64,000 nucleotides of DNA, from positions 372,001-436,000 of the forward strand of contig NZ_SNWW01000002.1 in NCBI RefSeq assembly GCF_004362015.1, in the 5' to 3' direction. This stretch comes from Flavobacterium chryseum. GTDB lineage: Bacteria > Bacteroidota > Bacteroidia > Flavobacteriales > Flavobacteriaceae. Position 1 is the stretch's first letter. Every line of letters starts with the position of its first letter. The notes under the pieces were generated by a model that searched no databases, was not told the origin of the DNA, and worked only from the letters and a program-made list of their open reading frames with translations. Both the position numbers and the translations under genes were made by a program. Positions 32,822 through 42,231 of this stretch are shown here, piece after piece.

Positions 32822-34777
32822 CTAGCGCTCTTTGCGGCTAATATCCCCAGTTTTCAAATCTACAGTAAAATGATCTGCGGGAACTTCATGCATGAATTTA
32901 TTGAAGATTATCAAAAACAATCGCATTTGGTTTTGCAAAGGTTTTTCTTTTGCATTATCATCTTTATGATTCTCGAAAAACAAATTTGAAAGTACCTTAT
33001 AAACTTTCGCTCTTTTTTCTCCAACATCAACTAAAGCCAATTCATCGGCACTTCTGAAACGATAAAAATCTACCAGAAAATCATACCCTGCCCAGTTCAA
33101 ATCTTGTTTTTTGAGCTTGTTTTCGGCTAGAATTTTGGTTGTTTTAAGTTGAGCTTCTTCCCATTGTTTTTGAAAAGTTTCTTTGTTTTTGAGAATAACA
33201 TCAAAATCTTTATCGGATTGCATATTAGCTAAAGTGAATAAATCTTCACCGGAAACATTCAAAATAAAACTCTTAAAAGCTGCTGGCCAATCATCTGCTA
33301 AAAACCGTAAACGGACTAATTCTTTCAAATGGAAATCAGTAAAATCATGATAGTTTTTGGTTTTTAGAATGTCGATATTCCAAATATCTTTTGTTTTTTG
33401 ATTTTGTAAAAACTGATATTCCATTTTATACAAATCGAAAAGTTCGTCGAATCTCTCGACTTTATCAATTGTTATGGTTTGAATATCAACCAAATTATCT
33501 TTTTTAATCGTCAATAATTTGTATGCCGGAATATACGCCGCCAAAGATGGCGTTTGAACATTCACCAACGTATTTCCTTTTGCCGTAGTGCGCGTTCCTG
33601 TATCGTTAATGTGCATGTGACCGCCAAAATGAATTTTAAGTCCCGCATCTGCAAAAACCTGTGCAACTTCTTCGACCGGAACGCGGTTTAATTGCCATTT
33701 GTTTGGGCCAAGAAGCTCTTTTATTTCCGCGGAAGCGTCATCATTAAAATCAATCATCGGGAAATGACTAAATGCTATTAATGTTTTGCCTTGTTGTTTG
33801 GCTTGCGCCGAAATTTCTTCGACCCATTTTATAAGATGTTTTTTGTTTGAAAGCACATTGTTGTAACCTGTACTGGCTTCTGAGTAATTTTTGGGATCTT
33901 TGGCGTCTGCCGTTGCTTCTTTCTTCGGAATATAAACGTTTCCGTCAATCGCCATTAGCCAAAGTCCGTCAACAGGTTCTACGACATAACTTACGTCCGG
34001 AACTTCATAGCCTGGCGCCACATTATAAACTCTGTTTGATAGCAAAGCAGCTTGAGAAGCTTTTTCGAAACTATAATCCTGACTGTTGTACGTTGCAAAA
34101 GGCGTCGACCAGAATTTGTATTTTTTGTCCGGATAAAAACCAAAATCTTTTAATCCGTTTGTAATTCCTAAATAACCCATTTTAGCAATATCGGCTGTTA
34201 CAACTACAGGCTGTTCAGTCTTTAAATTCGGCTTATATAAGTCGATTTTGCTATAAATGGGCTGGTTTTTACCTTCATTTCCCAAGAAATCTTCTTTACC
34301 TGATTCTTGTGCAAAAGGTCCAACGGGATCGTGATTTCCTGTTGTAATAAAAAATTCTATGTTGTATTTTTTTCTGTATTGATTTAAGATTTCTTCTAAA
34401 CCGCGAACGTGAATTGGCTGTCCGTCATCTGTATAATCACCCGGAAGCGCGACGTATTTAATTTTTCGCTTTGCGATATCTTCTAAAGCGGCAATAAAGG
34501 CAAAGTAATTTTCATTGAATATTCTGGTAGAATGCAGTTGAGAAGCCATAGTTCTCATCAAAGTATATTTTCCGGTTTTTGGATTTAAAATACCTCGATA
34601 GTCATTGTCTGAAAATTTCCCAAAAAGATCCTGTAAATGTACATCAGACAAAAAAGCAACCTGAACGCCTTCGAGATTCTTTTTTTGTGCTGAAATACTA
34701 AAATTGATGAAGAATACAAATAGAATAAGAAATATTGAAATGCTTTTTTTAGATGGAAATATACTTTTTGAAATCAT
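32822..34777 (-). CDS. Secreted calcineurin-type metallophosphoesterase
   Basis: About 651 residues from ATG 34775-34777; a TTG six codons upstream is less likely. The signal peptide is hydrophobic, ending NFSISAQ. Dimetal motifs appear in order: FLSDVHLQD, LPGDYTDDGQ, TTGNHDPVG, AFSHFPMIDF and FGGHMHIND. A C-terminal helical region of about 200 residues follows. It should hydrolyse phosphomonoesters or diesters in the periplasm or outside. It lies next to the PI-PLC and SusCD genes and could dephosphorylate their products. It is also only 136 bp downstream of the CheB gene on the same strand. Confidence 0.85.
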   Translation of the reverse strand: MISKSIFPSKKSISIFLILFVFFINFSISAQKKNLEGVQVAFLSDVHLQDLFGKFSDNDYRGILNPKTGKYTLMRTMASQLHSTRIFNENYFAFIAALEDIAKRKIKYVALPGDYTDDGQPIHVRGLEEILNQYRKKYNIEFFITTGNHDPVGPFAQESGKEDFLGNEGKNQPIYSKIDLYKPNLKTEQPVVVTADIAKMGYLGITNGLKDFGFYPDKKYKFWSTPFATYNSQDYSFEKASQAALLSNRVYNVAPGYEVPDVSYVVEPVDGLWLMAIDGNVYIPKKEATADAKDPKNYSEASTGYNNVLSNKKHLIKWVEEISAQAKQQGKTLIAFSHFPMIDFNDDASAEIKELLGPNKWQLNRVPVEEVAQVFADAGLKIHFGGHMHINDTGTRTTAKGNTLVNVQTPSLAAYIPAYKLLTIKKDNLVDIQTITIDKVERFDELFDLYKMEYQFLQNQKTKDIWNIDILKTKNYHDFTDFHLKELVRLRFLADDWPAAFKSFILNVSGEDLFTLANMQSDKDFDVILKNKETFQKQWEEAQLKTTKILAENKLKKQDLNWAGYDFLVDFYRFRSADELALVDVGEKRAKVYKVLSNLFFENHKDDNAKEKPLQNQMRLFLIIFNKFMHEVPADHFTVDLKTGDISRKER

Positions 34778-34912
34778 GGATAATCTTTTTTGCAAATGAA
34801 GAATTCTTGATTTGTTTTTGAAGTCTTTCTAAAAAAACAATTTGCAATTTTATCGATTTAAACTCAGATTGGGTTTAAACTATTGTTACCGAATGATAAT
34901 CTTTAAGAGAAG

Positions 34913-35497
34913 TTATTTATTTACAGAAAGTATAAATTTCAATATTCCGTCAACATCTAATATAAAATCGGGAGTTGTATTTACAATAGCGTTATTTGGC
35001 ATAAAAGGCATATCTGCAGAAGCGGGATCCTGAACTATAATTACGCCCCCTGCTTTGCTAATTGCTTTTAAACCTTCGGTTCCGTCAGAATTAGAACCTG
35101 ATAGTAGAATTCCGACTAAGGTATCTCCGTAAACTTCTGCAGCCGATTCAAAAGAAACATCGATACTGGGTCTGCTGTAATTTATTTTTTCTGAAGTATC
35201 AAGGGCAAGAAATTCACCTTTTTCAAATAATAAATGATAGTTTGATGGTGCAATATAAATAAAGCCCGGCAATAGCGGCATTTTATCTTCTACGGCTTTT
35301 ACGGTTATTCTTGTTTTTAGTTTTAGTAATTCTTCTAAAGTTAAATCATCTGTGCTTCTTCTGTGAAGTACTATTACCAGGGCAAACGCATTTAGTGCCG
35401 AAATATCAGGTAAAATCTGCAATAATGCATTCAGACTTCCCGCTGATCCTCCAACAATAACTACTTTACATTTTGGTATTATTTGATCTTCCTCCAT
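34913..35497 (-). CDS. CheB methylesterase domain protein (no receiver)
   Basis: A 194-residue protein consisting only of the CheB catalytic domain, with active Ser in GGSAGSLNALLQIL, His in VLHRRSTDD and Asp in LLSGSNSDGTEGLKAI. It lacks the N-terminal receiver that normally regulates CheB. It is last in a five-gene signalling operon and overlaps the cheR-like gene by 19 bp. With no chemoreceptors nearby, the target of methylation/demethylation is unknown; modification of the adjacent hybrid kinase is a possibility. Confidence 0.9.
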   Translation of the reverse strand: MEEDQIIPKCKVVIVGGSAGSLNALLQILPDISALNAFALVIVLHRRSTDDLTLEELLKLKTRITVKAVEDKMPLLPGFIYIAPSNYHLLFEKGEFLALDTSEKINYSRPSIDVSFESAAEVYGDTLVGILLSGSNSDGTEGLKAISKAGGVIIVQDPASADMPFMPNNAIVNTTPDFILDVDGILKFILSVNK

Positions 35498-36288
35498 ATT
35501 TTTTCTTTCTCTAACTGTTTGTATTTAGTTGTAGATATAGAATATTTTATTGTTTCTTTAGTTCCTAACGCCAGAAAACCTAACATTGACAAACTTTCGT
35601 CGAATAAATTAATAACTCTTTTTTGCAAATCGTTGTCGAAATAAATCAACACGTTGCGGCATAAAATAAAATCAAACTCATTAAATGAAGTGTCTGAAAC
35701 TAAATTATGTTGTGAGAAAACCATTTTTTCAGCCAAATCTGCATTAAACTTTGCAACACCATAATTGGCAATATAATAATTCGAAAAATCTTCCAACCCT
35801 CCGGCTTCGCGATAATTTTCTGAATATTCTTTCATAGCGCGCAACGGAAAAATTCCTTTTTTGGCTGTTTCCAGAACTTTTGAATTTATATCTGTTGCGT
35901 ATATCAAGGCTTTATGAAGAAGTCCGGCTTCTTTCAATAAAATTGCCATCGAATACACTTCTTCGCCGGTTGAACAGCCGGCATGCCATAAACGTATAAA
36001 AGGTTTTGTGGCTAATAATGGCAATATTTCGGTTCTGACTACTTTATAAAAATGCGGATCACGAAACATCTCTGTAACATTTACCGTAATTTCGTCAATC
36101 AAATTTTTATAATAATCGGCATCGTACCTCACTTTAGATAGAAATTCATAGAAATTTTTGAATCCGTCTAAATGGTAAATTCTGTTTACGCGCCTTTTTA
36201 AAGAAGCTCTGGAATAACTTCCAAAGTCAAAACCATAATATTCGTAAATATCATTTATAAGGGTTTCTAACTCAATGTCTTCTATCAT
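35479..36288 (-). CDS. CheR-type SAM-dependent protein-glutamate methyltransferase
   Basis: A 269-residue protein with the CheR N-terminal helical domain (SYSRASLKRRVNRIY, ITVNVTEMFRDPHFY). The SAM-binding methyltransferase domain follows (LWHAGCSTGEEVYSMAIL, ALIYATDINSKVLETA, DFILCRNVLIYFD). It is fourth in the operon, 7 bp after the response regulator, and translationally coupled to the CheB-like gene. Flavobacteria lack flagella, so this pair most likely modulates a histidine-kinase pathway rather than swimming chemotaxis. Confidence 0.93.
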   Translation of the reverse strand: MIEDIELETLINDIYEYYGFDFGSYSRASLKRRVNRIYHLDGFKNFYEFLSKVRYDADYYKNLIDEITVNVTEMFRDPHFYKVVRTEILPLLATKPFIRLWHAGCSTGEEVYSMAILLKEAGLLHKALIYATDINSKVLETAKKGIFPLRAMKEYSENYREAGGLEDFSNYYIANYGVAKFNADLAEKMVFSQHNLVSDTSFNEFDFILCRNVLIYFDNDLQKRVINLFDESLSMLGFLALGTKETIKYSISTTKYKQLEKEKIWRKIK

Positions 36289-36295
36289 AATACAT

Positions 36296-36661
36296 TCAAA
36301 TTTTGCTTAATGCCTTAAGCAATTTATCTACATCAATTGGTTTAGATACATAGTCGTCTGCTCCGGCTTCAAGACATTTTTCTTTATCTCCGGTCATGGC
36401 CTGCGCCGTAACTGCAACTACTAATACATCTCTGCGTGATGGTATTTTTTTAATTATTGGTATTGCATCATACCCATCCATTTCAGGCATCATCATATCC
36501 ATTAAAACAGCATCGATAACTTCATCAGTTTCCAGCAGTTTTATGGCTTCTTCGGCGCTTAAACACGATAAACAATCAAATGATTTAGCTCGAAGCGTAT
36601 TTACCAACGCAAAAATATTTCGAGGATCGTCATCAATAATTAAGACTCGCTTTTTATTCAT
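36296..36661 (-). CDS. Single-domain response regulator
   Basis: A 121-residue receiver with acidic pocket IIDDDPRN, phospho-acceptor Asp in AVLMDMMMPEMDGYD, Thr in VAVTAQAMTGD and Lys in YVSKPIDV. It closely resembles the third receiver of the hybrid kinase 15 bp upstream (same GDxEKCxxAGAxDYxxKPxDxDxLL end), suggesting duplication and a shared phosphorelay. It has no DNA-binding output. Confidence 0.93.
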   Translation of the reverse strand: MNKKRVLIIDDDPRNIFALVNTLRAKSFDCLSCLSAEEAIKLLETDEVIDAVLMDMMMPEMDGYDAIPIIKKIPSRRDVLVVAVTAQAMTGDKEKCLEAGADDYVSKPIDVDKLLKALSKI

Positions 36662-36676
36662 TTCTTTTTATTTGCA

Positions 36677-39600
36677 TTAAATTTTATCGTACAACCACAC
36701 TCGCAATAATGACAATAACTGATCGATATCTACAGGTTTTGTAATGTAATCTGAAGCTCCGGCTTTGATACATTTTTCTCTGTCTCCCGTCATTGCTTTT
36801 GCTGTTACGGCAATTAGCGGTAAGCTAATAAATTTAGGTATTGTTCGTATTTTTTCGGCTGTTTCGTAACCGTCCATATTGGGCATCATCATGTCTAGCA
36901 AAACAATGTCTGTATCCGGATTTTCTTCTAATATTTTTATGGCTTCGTTACCGTCGAAAGCTGAAATTACATTCATTTTAAAAACTTCAAGCGCTTTTGT
37001 TAATGAGTATATATTTCGAACGTCGTCATCTACAATTAAAACCTTTTTATCGTGCAGGATATTATTTAGTAAATTTAGCTTTTTATAGCTTTCTTTTTTA
37101 GTATCTCCGCCTTTATTTTCTTCTACTAAATGTAAAAACAGTGAGACTTCATCAAGCATTCTTTGGTACGAATGGGCTGTTTTTACGATAATAGAATCGG
37201 CATATTTTTTAATTTTAACTTCTTCTTTCAACGATAAACTTTTCCCTGTAAATACAATTACCGGAAGATTTTCTAATCCCGGAGTCTTTTTAACATTGTC
37301 CAGAATTTGATACGCTTGTTTGTCCGGAATTCCCATATCAAGAATAACGCAGTCTACATCGGTTTTATTTAAAGCTACTAAGCCATCTGCCACTTCACTT
37401 TTAATTTCAGAATTAATGTTATAGGTTTCTAAGAAATAAGAAAGTGCTTTGGCATGTTTTGGATTATCTTCAATAATTAAAACCTTTTGTGATTCTTTAT
37501 TAATGATGTGTTCGATGCGCATAAACACTTCCGGAATTTTATCGAAAGTCGCTGGTTTATGCAAGAAATCAATCGCGCCTTTTAGTAAACTTTCCTGTCT
37601 TAATTTGTGCGATGACATGATGTGCACAGGAATATGTTTGGTCTGAATATTATTTTTCAGTTCTTCCATAACTTCCCAGCCACTTTTTATTGGCAATTCG
37701 ATATCCAGTAAAATTCCGACTGGTCTGTAAAGAATAGCGAAATTTAAAGCATAATCGCCTCGAACGGAAACAATACCTTTATAACCATTTTGTCTACTGA
37801 AAGTCAACAATGATTTGGCAAAATTAATGTCGTCTTCAACAATCAGCATTACTTTATCTCCTTCTGTAATAGAATCTCTGTCGTCTTCTATTTCATCTGG
37901 AATTGTTGCAGAAATATATTTGGTTTTAATTTCTTTTAATTCCTCAACTGCTGCTTCTGCTTCTGCAATTTGCAATGGAGCTGCTTTCTCAACCGTTACT
38001 TTTCTATTAATCGATCCGTAAACCGGTAAATATAGTGTAAAGCTGCTTCCTTCGCCTACTGTACTATGCAAAATGATTTCTCCTCGAAGCAATTTGGCAA
38101 GTTCACGGCTAATAGACAATCCTAAACCAGTACCGCCATATTTACGTTTCGTCGAACCATCGGCTTGTTGGAAAGCTTCAAAAATAAGCGGTTGCTTTTC
38201 TAACGGAATTCCGATTCCGGTATCTTTTACGATGAAACAAATAATTTTATTGTCGTCGTCGTTTATTTTTATTTCTAAACTTACAGAACCTTTTTCTGTA
38301 AATTTAATGGCATTCGAAATTAGGTTTTTAAGAATTTGCTCTAATCTCATTTTGTCTGTTTTAATGACAATTGGAGCATCTTTTGAAATAATTTCAAAAT
38401 TGATATTTTTCTCTTTCGCTACTTGGGTAAATAAGCTTGATAAGCTGTCTGTGATTTCTTTTGTTGAAACATCTAAGAATTCAAGTTCCATTTTACCGGC
38501 TTCAATTTTAGATAAATCCAGAATTTCATCAATAAGTCCTAATAAACTGTTTCCTGAACTCTGAATAACTTTGGCAAATTCTATTTCCTCATTATTCATG
38601 CTTTGGTTATTATTCTCAGATAACAAACGGCTTAAAAGCAAAATAGAATTTAAAGGCGTTCTTAATTCATGCGACATATTGGCAAGAAACTCTGATTTGT
38701 AACGCGTTGTAAGTTCTAATGCTTCTGATTTCTTTTGAATTTCGTTGTTCTTTTCTTCCAGTAAAACACTTCTTTCAGAAAGTTCTTCATTCGTTTGTTC
38801 CAGTTCTTCTTGTTGTACTCTTAATTCTTCTTCAGAAGCTTGTAGTTTTTCGGTTTGGGCTTCTAATTCGGCATTAATAGCTTCCAATTCACTATGTTGA
38901 ATACGTAATTCTTCAGATTGTGATTGGGTTTCTTCTAAAAGCTCCATAACACGTTTACGGTTCTGAGTCGATTTTATCGCAATTCCGATGTTATTAGAAA
39001 CGATTCGTAAAAACTCTAAATGAAGATCAGAAAATCCATAAATACTAGCCAATTCCAGTGCTCCTTCTACTCTTGTATCCAGCAATGGAAGTGCAATAAC
39101 ATGCGTTGGTTTTATTTCGCCCAAAGCATAATTTATCTGAATGGCATCTTCAGATATCGTTTTTAATTCTAATAATTTTCCTGAAACAATTGATTGTCCT
39201 AATAAACCTTCGCCTTTTTGTATGCGTTCGCGATTTTTATTTGGCATATAGCTGTAACCTGCTGTCGCGTACAATTCGTCGCCTTCAAGAACATATAAAA
39301 CTCCCGCGCTGCTGTTGGTATAATGACATAAAAACTCTATAATGTCTTTTGCTAAGTGATTCATTAATTTATCACCCAACATTACATTATTAAGGTTGGC
39401 AATACCGGTTTGTATCCATTCTTTTTCTGATAGTAAACTAAACGATTTTTTTAGGGCACCGCTCATATTGTTCAGTGATTCTCCCACACTGCCTAATGCA
39501 TCTGCCTGAATATCAGCTACACGAATGTCATAATTTCCGTTCGAGATATTAACTGCGATACTACTAATAGCTTCAATTCTTTCTGCAGTTTCCTTATCTT

Positions 39601-40252
39601 TTTTTATTAATTCCTGTTGAAGTGCTGTACGTTCGCTGTAATCTTTTAAAATTCTAAATAAGAAAACAAGCGAAATAGCAAAGGCAATTATAAAAGCTAT
39701 AATAATTAAAATAATACTGTAATTACCGTAGTCATCAGATTTTTGACTGCGTTCTTTTAGAAGTAATTGTTCTCTGTTTTCGATTAACTTAAAATGATGT
39801 CTCAGTTCATCCATCATTCTTTTTCCTTCATTAAGATCGAATGTGGCTAATTTATCTCCTAATCGTTTTTTAACAATTTGATTATTAAGGTATTTAAAGA
39901 AATTAGATCGAAGCCCTTTTAATTCTGTTAATGCTTTTTGCTGGTAAGGATTGTCAATTGTAAGTTCCTGGAGTTTTTCAAAATACGTATTCGATTCTGT
40001 CTCATAAGTACTGTATCTTGTTACAAATTGCTCATCGCCAGTTATCAAATAACCTCGCATACTCGTTTGAGCATCCGTAAGTGACGATGAAGCCTGATTT
40101 AAATTGTAAATAACATCCTGCGTATGATTAACCCAAAAATTACTTTGCAACAAATTCTTTATACTAAGAAATGATGCGGTTGAACTGATCATCAATACTA
40201 ATATCGATGCCATTGAACTGATTAATAAATTCCTTTTAAAATTGTTTTTCAT
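36677..40252 (-). CDS. CHASE3-HAMP-GAF hybrid histidine kinase with three receivers
   Basis: A 1191-residue inner-membrane sensor. It has TM1, a periplasmic CHASE3 region (about 35-170; QTSMRGYLITGDEQF), TM2 (about 178-200), HAMP, GAF (about 290-430) and a long coiled-coil of Glu/Gln repeats (435-525). Then come HisKA with NMSHELRTPLNSIL and HATPase (NLISNAIKFTEKG, DTGIGIP, GGTGLGLSI). Three receivers follow with Asp in ILLDIELPIKSG, VILDMGIPDK and VLLDMMMPNMDG. CHASE3 sensors respond to unknown extracellular cues. It sits between a REC-kinase and a response regulator with gaps of 18 and 15 bp, one operon. Confidence 0.94.
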   Translation of the reverse strand: MKNNFKRNLLISSMASILVLMISSTASFLSIKNLLQSNFWVNHTQDVIYNLNQASSSLTDAQTSMRGYLITGDEQFVTRYSTYETESNTYFEKLQELTIDNPYQQKALTELKGLRSNFFKYLNNQIVKKRLGDKLATFDLNEGKRMMDELRHHFKLIENREQLLLKERSQKSDDYGNYSIILIIIAFIIAFAISLVFLFRILKDYSERTALQQELIKKDKETAERIEAISSIAVNISNGNYDIRVADIQADALGSVGESLNNMSGALKKSFSLLSEKEWIQTGIANLNNVMLGDKLMNHLAKDIIEFLCHYTNSSAGVLYVLEGDELYATAGYSYMPNKNRERIQKGEGLLGQSIVSGKLLELKTISEDAIQINYALGEIKPTHVIALPLLDTRVEGALELASIYGFSDLHLEFLRIVSNNIGIAIKSTQNRKRVMELLEETQSQSEELRIQHSELEAINAELEAQTEKLQASEEELRVQQEELEQTNEELSERSVLLEEKNNEIQKKSEALELTTRYKSEFLANMSHELRTPLNSILLLSRLLSENNNQSMNNEEIEFAKVIQSSGNSLLGLIDEILDLSKIEAGKMELEFLDVSTKEITDSLSSLFTQVAKEKNINFEIISKDAPIVIKTDKMRLEQILKNLISNAIKFTEKGSVSLEIKINDDDNKIICFIVKDTGIGIPLEKQPLIFEAFQQADGSTKRKYGGTGLGLSISRELAKLLRGEIILHSTVGEGSSFTLYLPVYGSINRKVTVEKAAPLQIAEAEAAVEELKEIKTKYISATIPDEIEDDRDSITEGDKVMLIVEDDINFAKSLLTFSRQNGYKGIVSVRGDYALNFAILYRPVGILLDIELPIKSGWEVMEELKNNIQTKHIPVHIMSSHKLRQESLLKGAIDFLHKPATFDKIPEVFMRIEHIINKESQKVLIIEDNPKHAKALSYFLETYNINSEIKSEVADGLVALNKTDVDCVILDMGIPDKQAYQILDNVKKTPGLENLPVIVFTGKSLSLKEEVKIKKYADSIIVKTAHSYQRMLDEVSLFLHLVEENKGGDTKKESYKKLNLLNNILHDKKVLIVDDDVRNIYSLTKALEVFKMNVISAFDGNEAIKILEENPDTDIVLLDMMMPNMDGYETAEKIRTIPKFISLPLIAVTAKAMTGDREKCIKAGASDYITKPVDIDQLLSLLRVWLYDKI

Positions 40253-40270
40253 AGGTTATTATCCAATATT

Positions 40271-41488
40271 TTAGTTTTCGTATTTTAAGGGCAGGACCAT
40301 GATAAAACTGGCGCCTTTGCCTGGCTGACTTTTTGCTGTAATTATTCCGTTGTGTTTTTCCATTATCTTTTTGGCAATGGCAAGTCCAATTCCGGTTCCT
40401 TCATAAGTTTGACGGTCGTTTAAACTCTGGAAAATAATAAAAATACGGTCCAGATAAATTTCGTCAAAACCAATACCGTTATCAGAAACTGTAATGCGGC
40501 AAAACTTTCCGTCAGGATCGACTTCGCCGTCAAATTCTTTGGTTTTTATGATTTCTGATTTTATTTCGATAATCGGAGTTTCAACATTTCCGGAAAACTT
40601 AAGGGCGTTCCCGATCAAATTTTGAAAAACTTGTCGCAACTGACTCGGAATGCTATCTATAATTGGAAGTTCGCTTGTTTTTACAATCGCGCTTTTACGT
40701 TCAATCAGATAATCAAAATCAGTAAGCACTTCCTGTAAAACAATATTAAGGTCTGTTTTTTCCGGAACTACTTTTGATGATAATCTCGAATAAGCAAGCA
40801 AATCTGTAATCAGGGTTTGCATTCTTTCAGCCGATTTTATCGTACGATCTACATAATCGATGGCTTTTTCGTCTGTTTTTAAGTACAGTTCTTTTATTAT
40901 TTTAATGAAAATCTGAATCTTACGTATAGGTTCATTTAAATCATGCGAAACTACCCAGGAAAATTGCTGGAGTTCGTGATTTCTCATCTCTAATTCTTCG
41001 TTTTTCAAAACCAGTTCTTTGGTTCGTTCTGCGATTTTAATTTCGAGATTATCCTGAGCTTCTTTACGAATTTTTATTTCTTTTGAAAGTAAGTCTTTCA
41101 TAAGGCGCAATTCGTTTTTTTGCTCGTATATTTTTAGGAATGTTTTGACTTTCAGAATTAATAAGTCAGTGTCTACAGGCTTTGTGATGTAATCTACAGC
41201 GCCAGTTTCGTAACCTTTAAAGATGTATTTTTTCTCGATACTAATTGCCGATAAAAATATAACCGGAATATCTTTTGTTCTTTTGTTTCCGGAAAGAATT
41301 TTAACTACTTCAAAACCATCCAAACCAGGCATCTGAACATCCATTATGATCAGAAAATAATTGGTTTTTAAGATTTTTTTTAAAGCTTCTTCGCCGGATT
41401 CTGCGGTATCTACCTCAATATTGTGGAGTTCAAGTGTTTTCTTTAAGGCAATTATATTAGCCCGAATATCATCTACAATTAATATCAT
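40271..41488 (-). CDS. Receiver-histidine kinase fusion
   Basis: A 405-residue cytoplasmic protein. An N-terminal receiver (IVDDIRANI, Asp in FLIIMDVQMPGLDGF, Lys in YITKPVDTD) leads through a coiled-coil (LSKEIKIRKEAQDNLEIKIAE) to HisKA with VVSHDLNEPIRKIQIF. The HATPase carries NLIGNALKFSG, VSDNGIGFDE and GTGIGLAIAKKI. Such proteins take phosphate or input from a partner kinase and act in branched relays. It is first in the operon leading to the hybrid kinase, response regulator, CheR and CheB. Confidence 0.93.
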   Translation of the reverse strand: MILIVDDIRANIIALKKTLELHNIEVDTAESGEEALKKILKTNYFLIIMDVQMPGLDGFEVVKILSGNKRTKDIPVIFLSAISIEKKYIFKGYETGAVDYITKPVDTDLLILKVKTFLKIYEQKNELRLMKDLLSKEIKIRKEAQDNLEIKIAERTKELVLKNEELEMRNHELQQFSWVVSHDLNEPIRKIQIFIKIIKELYLKTDEKAIDYVDRTIKSAERMQTLITDLLAYSRLSSKVVPEKTDLNIVLQEVLTDFDYLIERKSAIVKTSELPIIDSIPSQLRQVFQNLIGNALKFSGNVETPIIEIKSEIIKTKEFDGEVDPDGKFCRITVSDNGIGFDEIYLDRIFIIFQSLNDRQTYEGTGIGLAIAKKIMEKHNGIITAKSQPGKGASFIMVLPLKYEN

Positions 41489-41908
41489 TTTATTGGGTAA
41501 AACGTTATGAACTAAGTTTTAAATTAATTTGGTTCAGATTGATTATTTTGAAATGTTTAACTTTTTAAAAATTGACTGCTTCTTAAGAAAATGGCATAAA
41601 ACCATAGTTCAAAACTACCAAATTTATAAAAAAATACTCAAAACTTGTTTAAAGCTACTAAAAATAGTTTCATAATTCCCATATTTAAGTCTTATTTTTT
41701 TAATTACTAATGATAGCTAACTTATTAGATTTCCCCTACAATTCCTGGTCATAATTTTCATGTAAATTTTTTCAGACAAATAATTGTGCGTCCTGATTTT
41801 ATTGTGGCACTTTTAAATTTTATCAAGTCATATTGTGCTGAAAAACAGCTGTAATTTTAATACAAAATTGTATTTCAAAAACATTTTTCATCTTAAAAAT
41901 CAAAACCT
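41489..41908. other. Intergenic region between divergent genes
   Basis: About 420 nt of AT-rich DNA between the REC-kinase and SemiSWEET genes. It must hold the promoter of the five-gene signalling operon, but I cannot pick a confident TAnnTTTG element, and no ORF or hairpin stands out. Confidence 0.4.
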
Positions 41909-42172
41909 ATGAACTTAATTGATATCGTTGGGCTTTTTGCCGGAATTTGCGTAACAGTATCTGTTATTCCGCAAATTTATAAAGTATGGAAAACCAAAAA
42001 AGTAAAGCAGATTTCATTGCTAACTTTTAGCGTTTTAACCTTTGGAATTGCAATTTGGGTTGTTTATGGTATTCTCAAAAAAGATTTTCCAATAATTATA
42101 ACCAACAGCGTTTCTTTATTTCTAAATTTAGTAATGGTTTATTTTATTATTTATTACGAAAAAGAAAATTAA
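41909..42172 (+). CDS. SemiSWEET (PQ-loop) sugar transporter
   Basis: An 87-residue three-helix protein, half of a SWEET and expected to dimerise. The PQ-loop is VSVIPQIYKVWKTKKVKQIS, helix 2 is FSVLTFGIAIWVVYGIL, and helix 3 carries the conserved Asn in ITNSVSLFLNLVMVY. These proteins facilitate diffusion of sugars across the inner membrane. It is a single gene ending in a terminator. The flanking signalling genes do not indicate a specific sugar. Confidence 0.92.
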   Translation: MNLIDIVGLFAGICVTVSVIPQIYKVWKTKKVKQISLLTFSVLTFGIAIWVVYGILKKDFPIIITNSVSLFLNLVMVYFIIYYEKEN

Positions 42173-42180
42173 AGGCATAA

Positions 42181-42208
42181 AAAAAACAGCCCGAAAAAGC
42201 TGTTTTTT
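42181..42208. terminator. Terminator after the SemiSWEET gene
   Basis: A stem AAAAAACAGC (42181-42190) pairs with GCTGTTTTTT (42199-42208), 9 nt past the stop, and lies between converging genes. Confidence 0.8.
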
Positions 42209-42231
42209 AATCATACAAGTTAAGGTGTATA

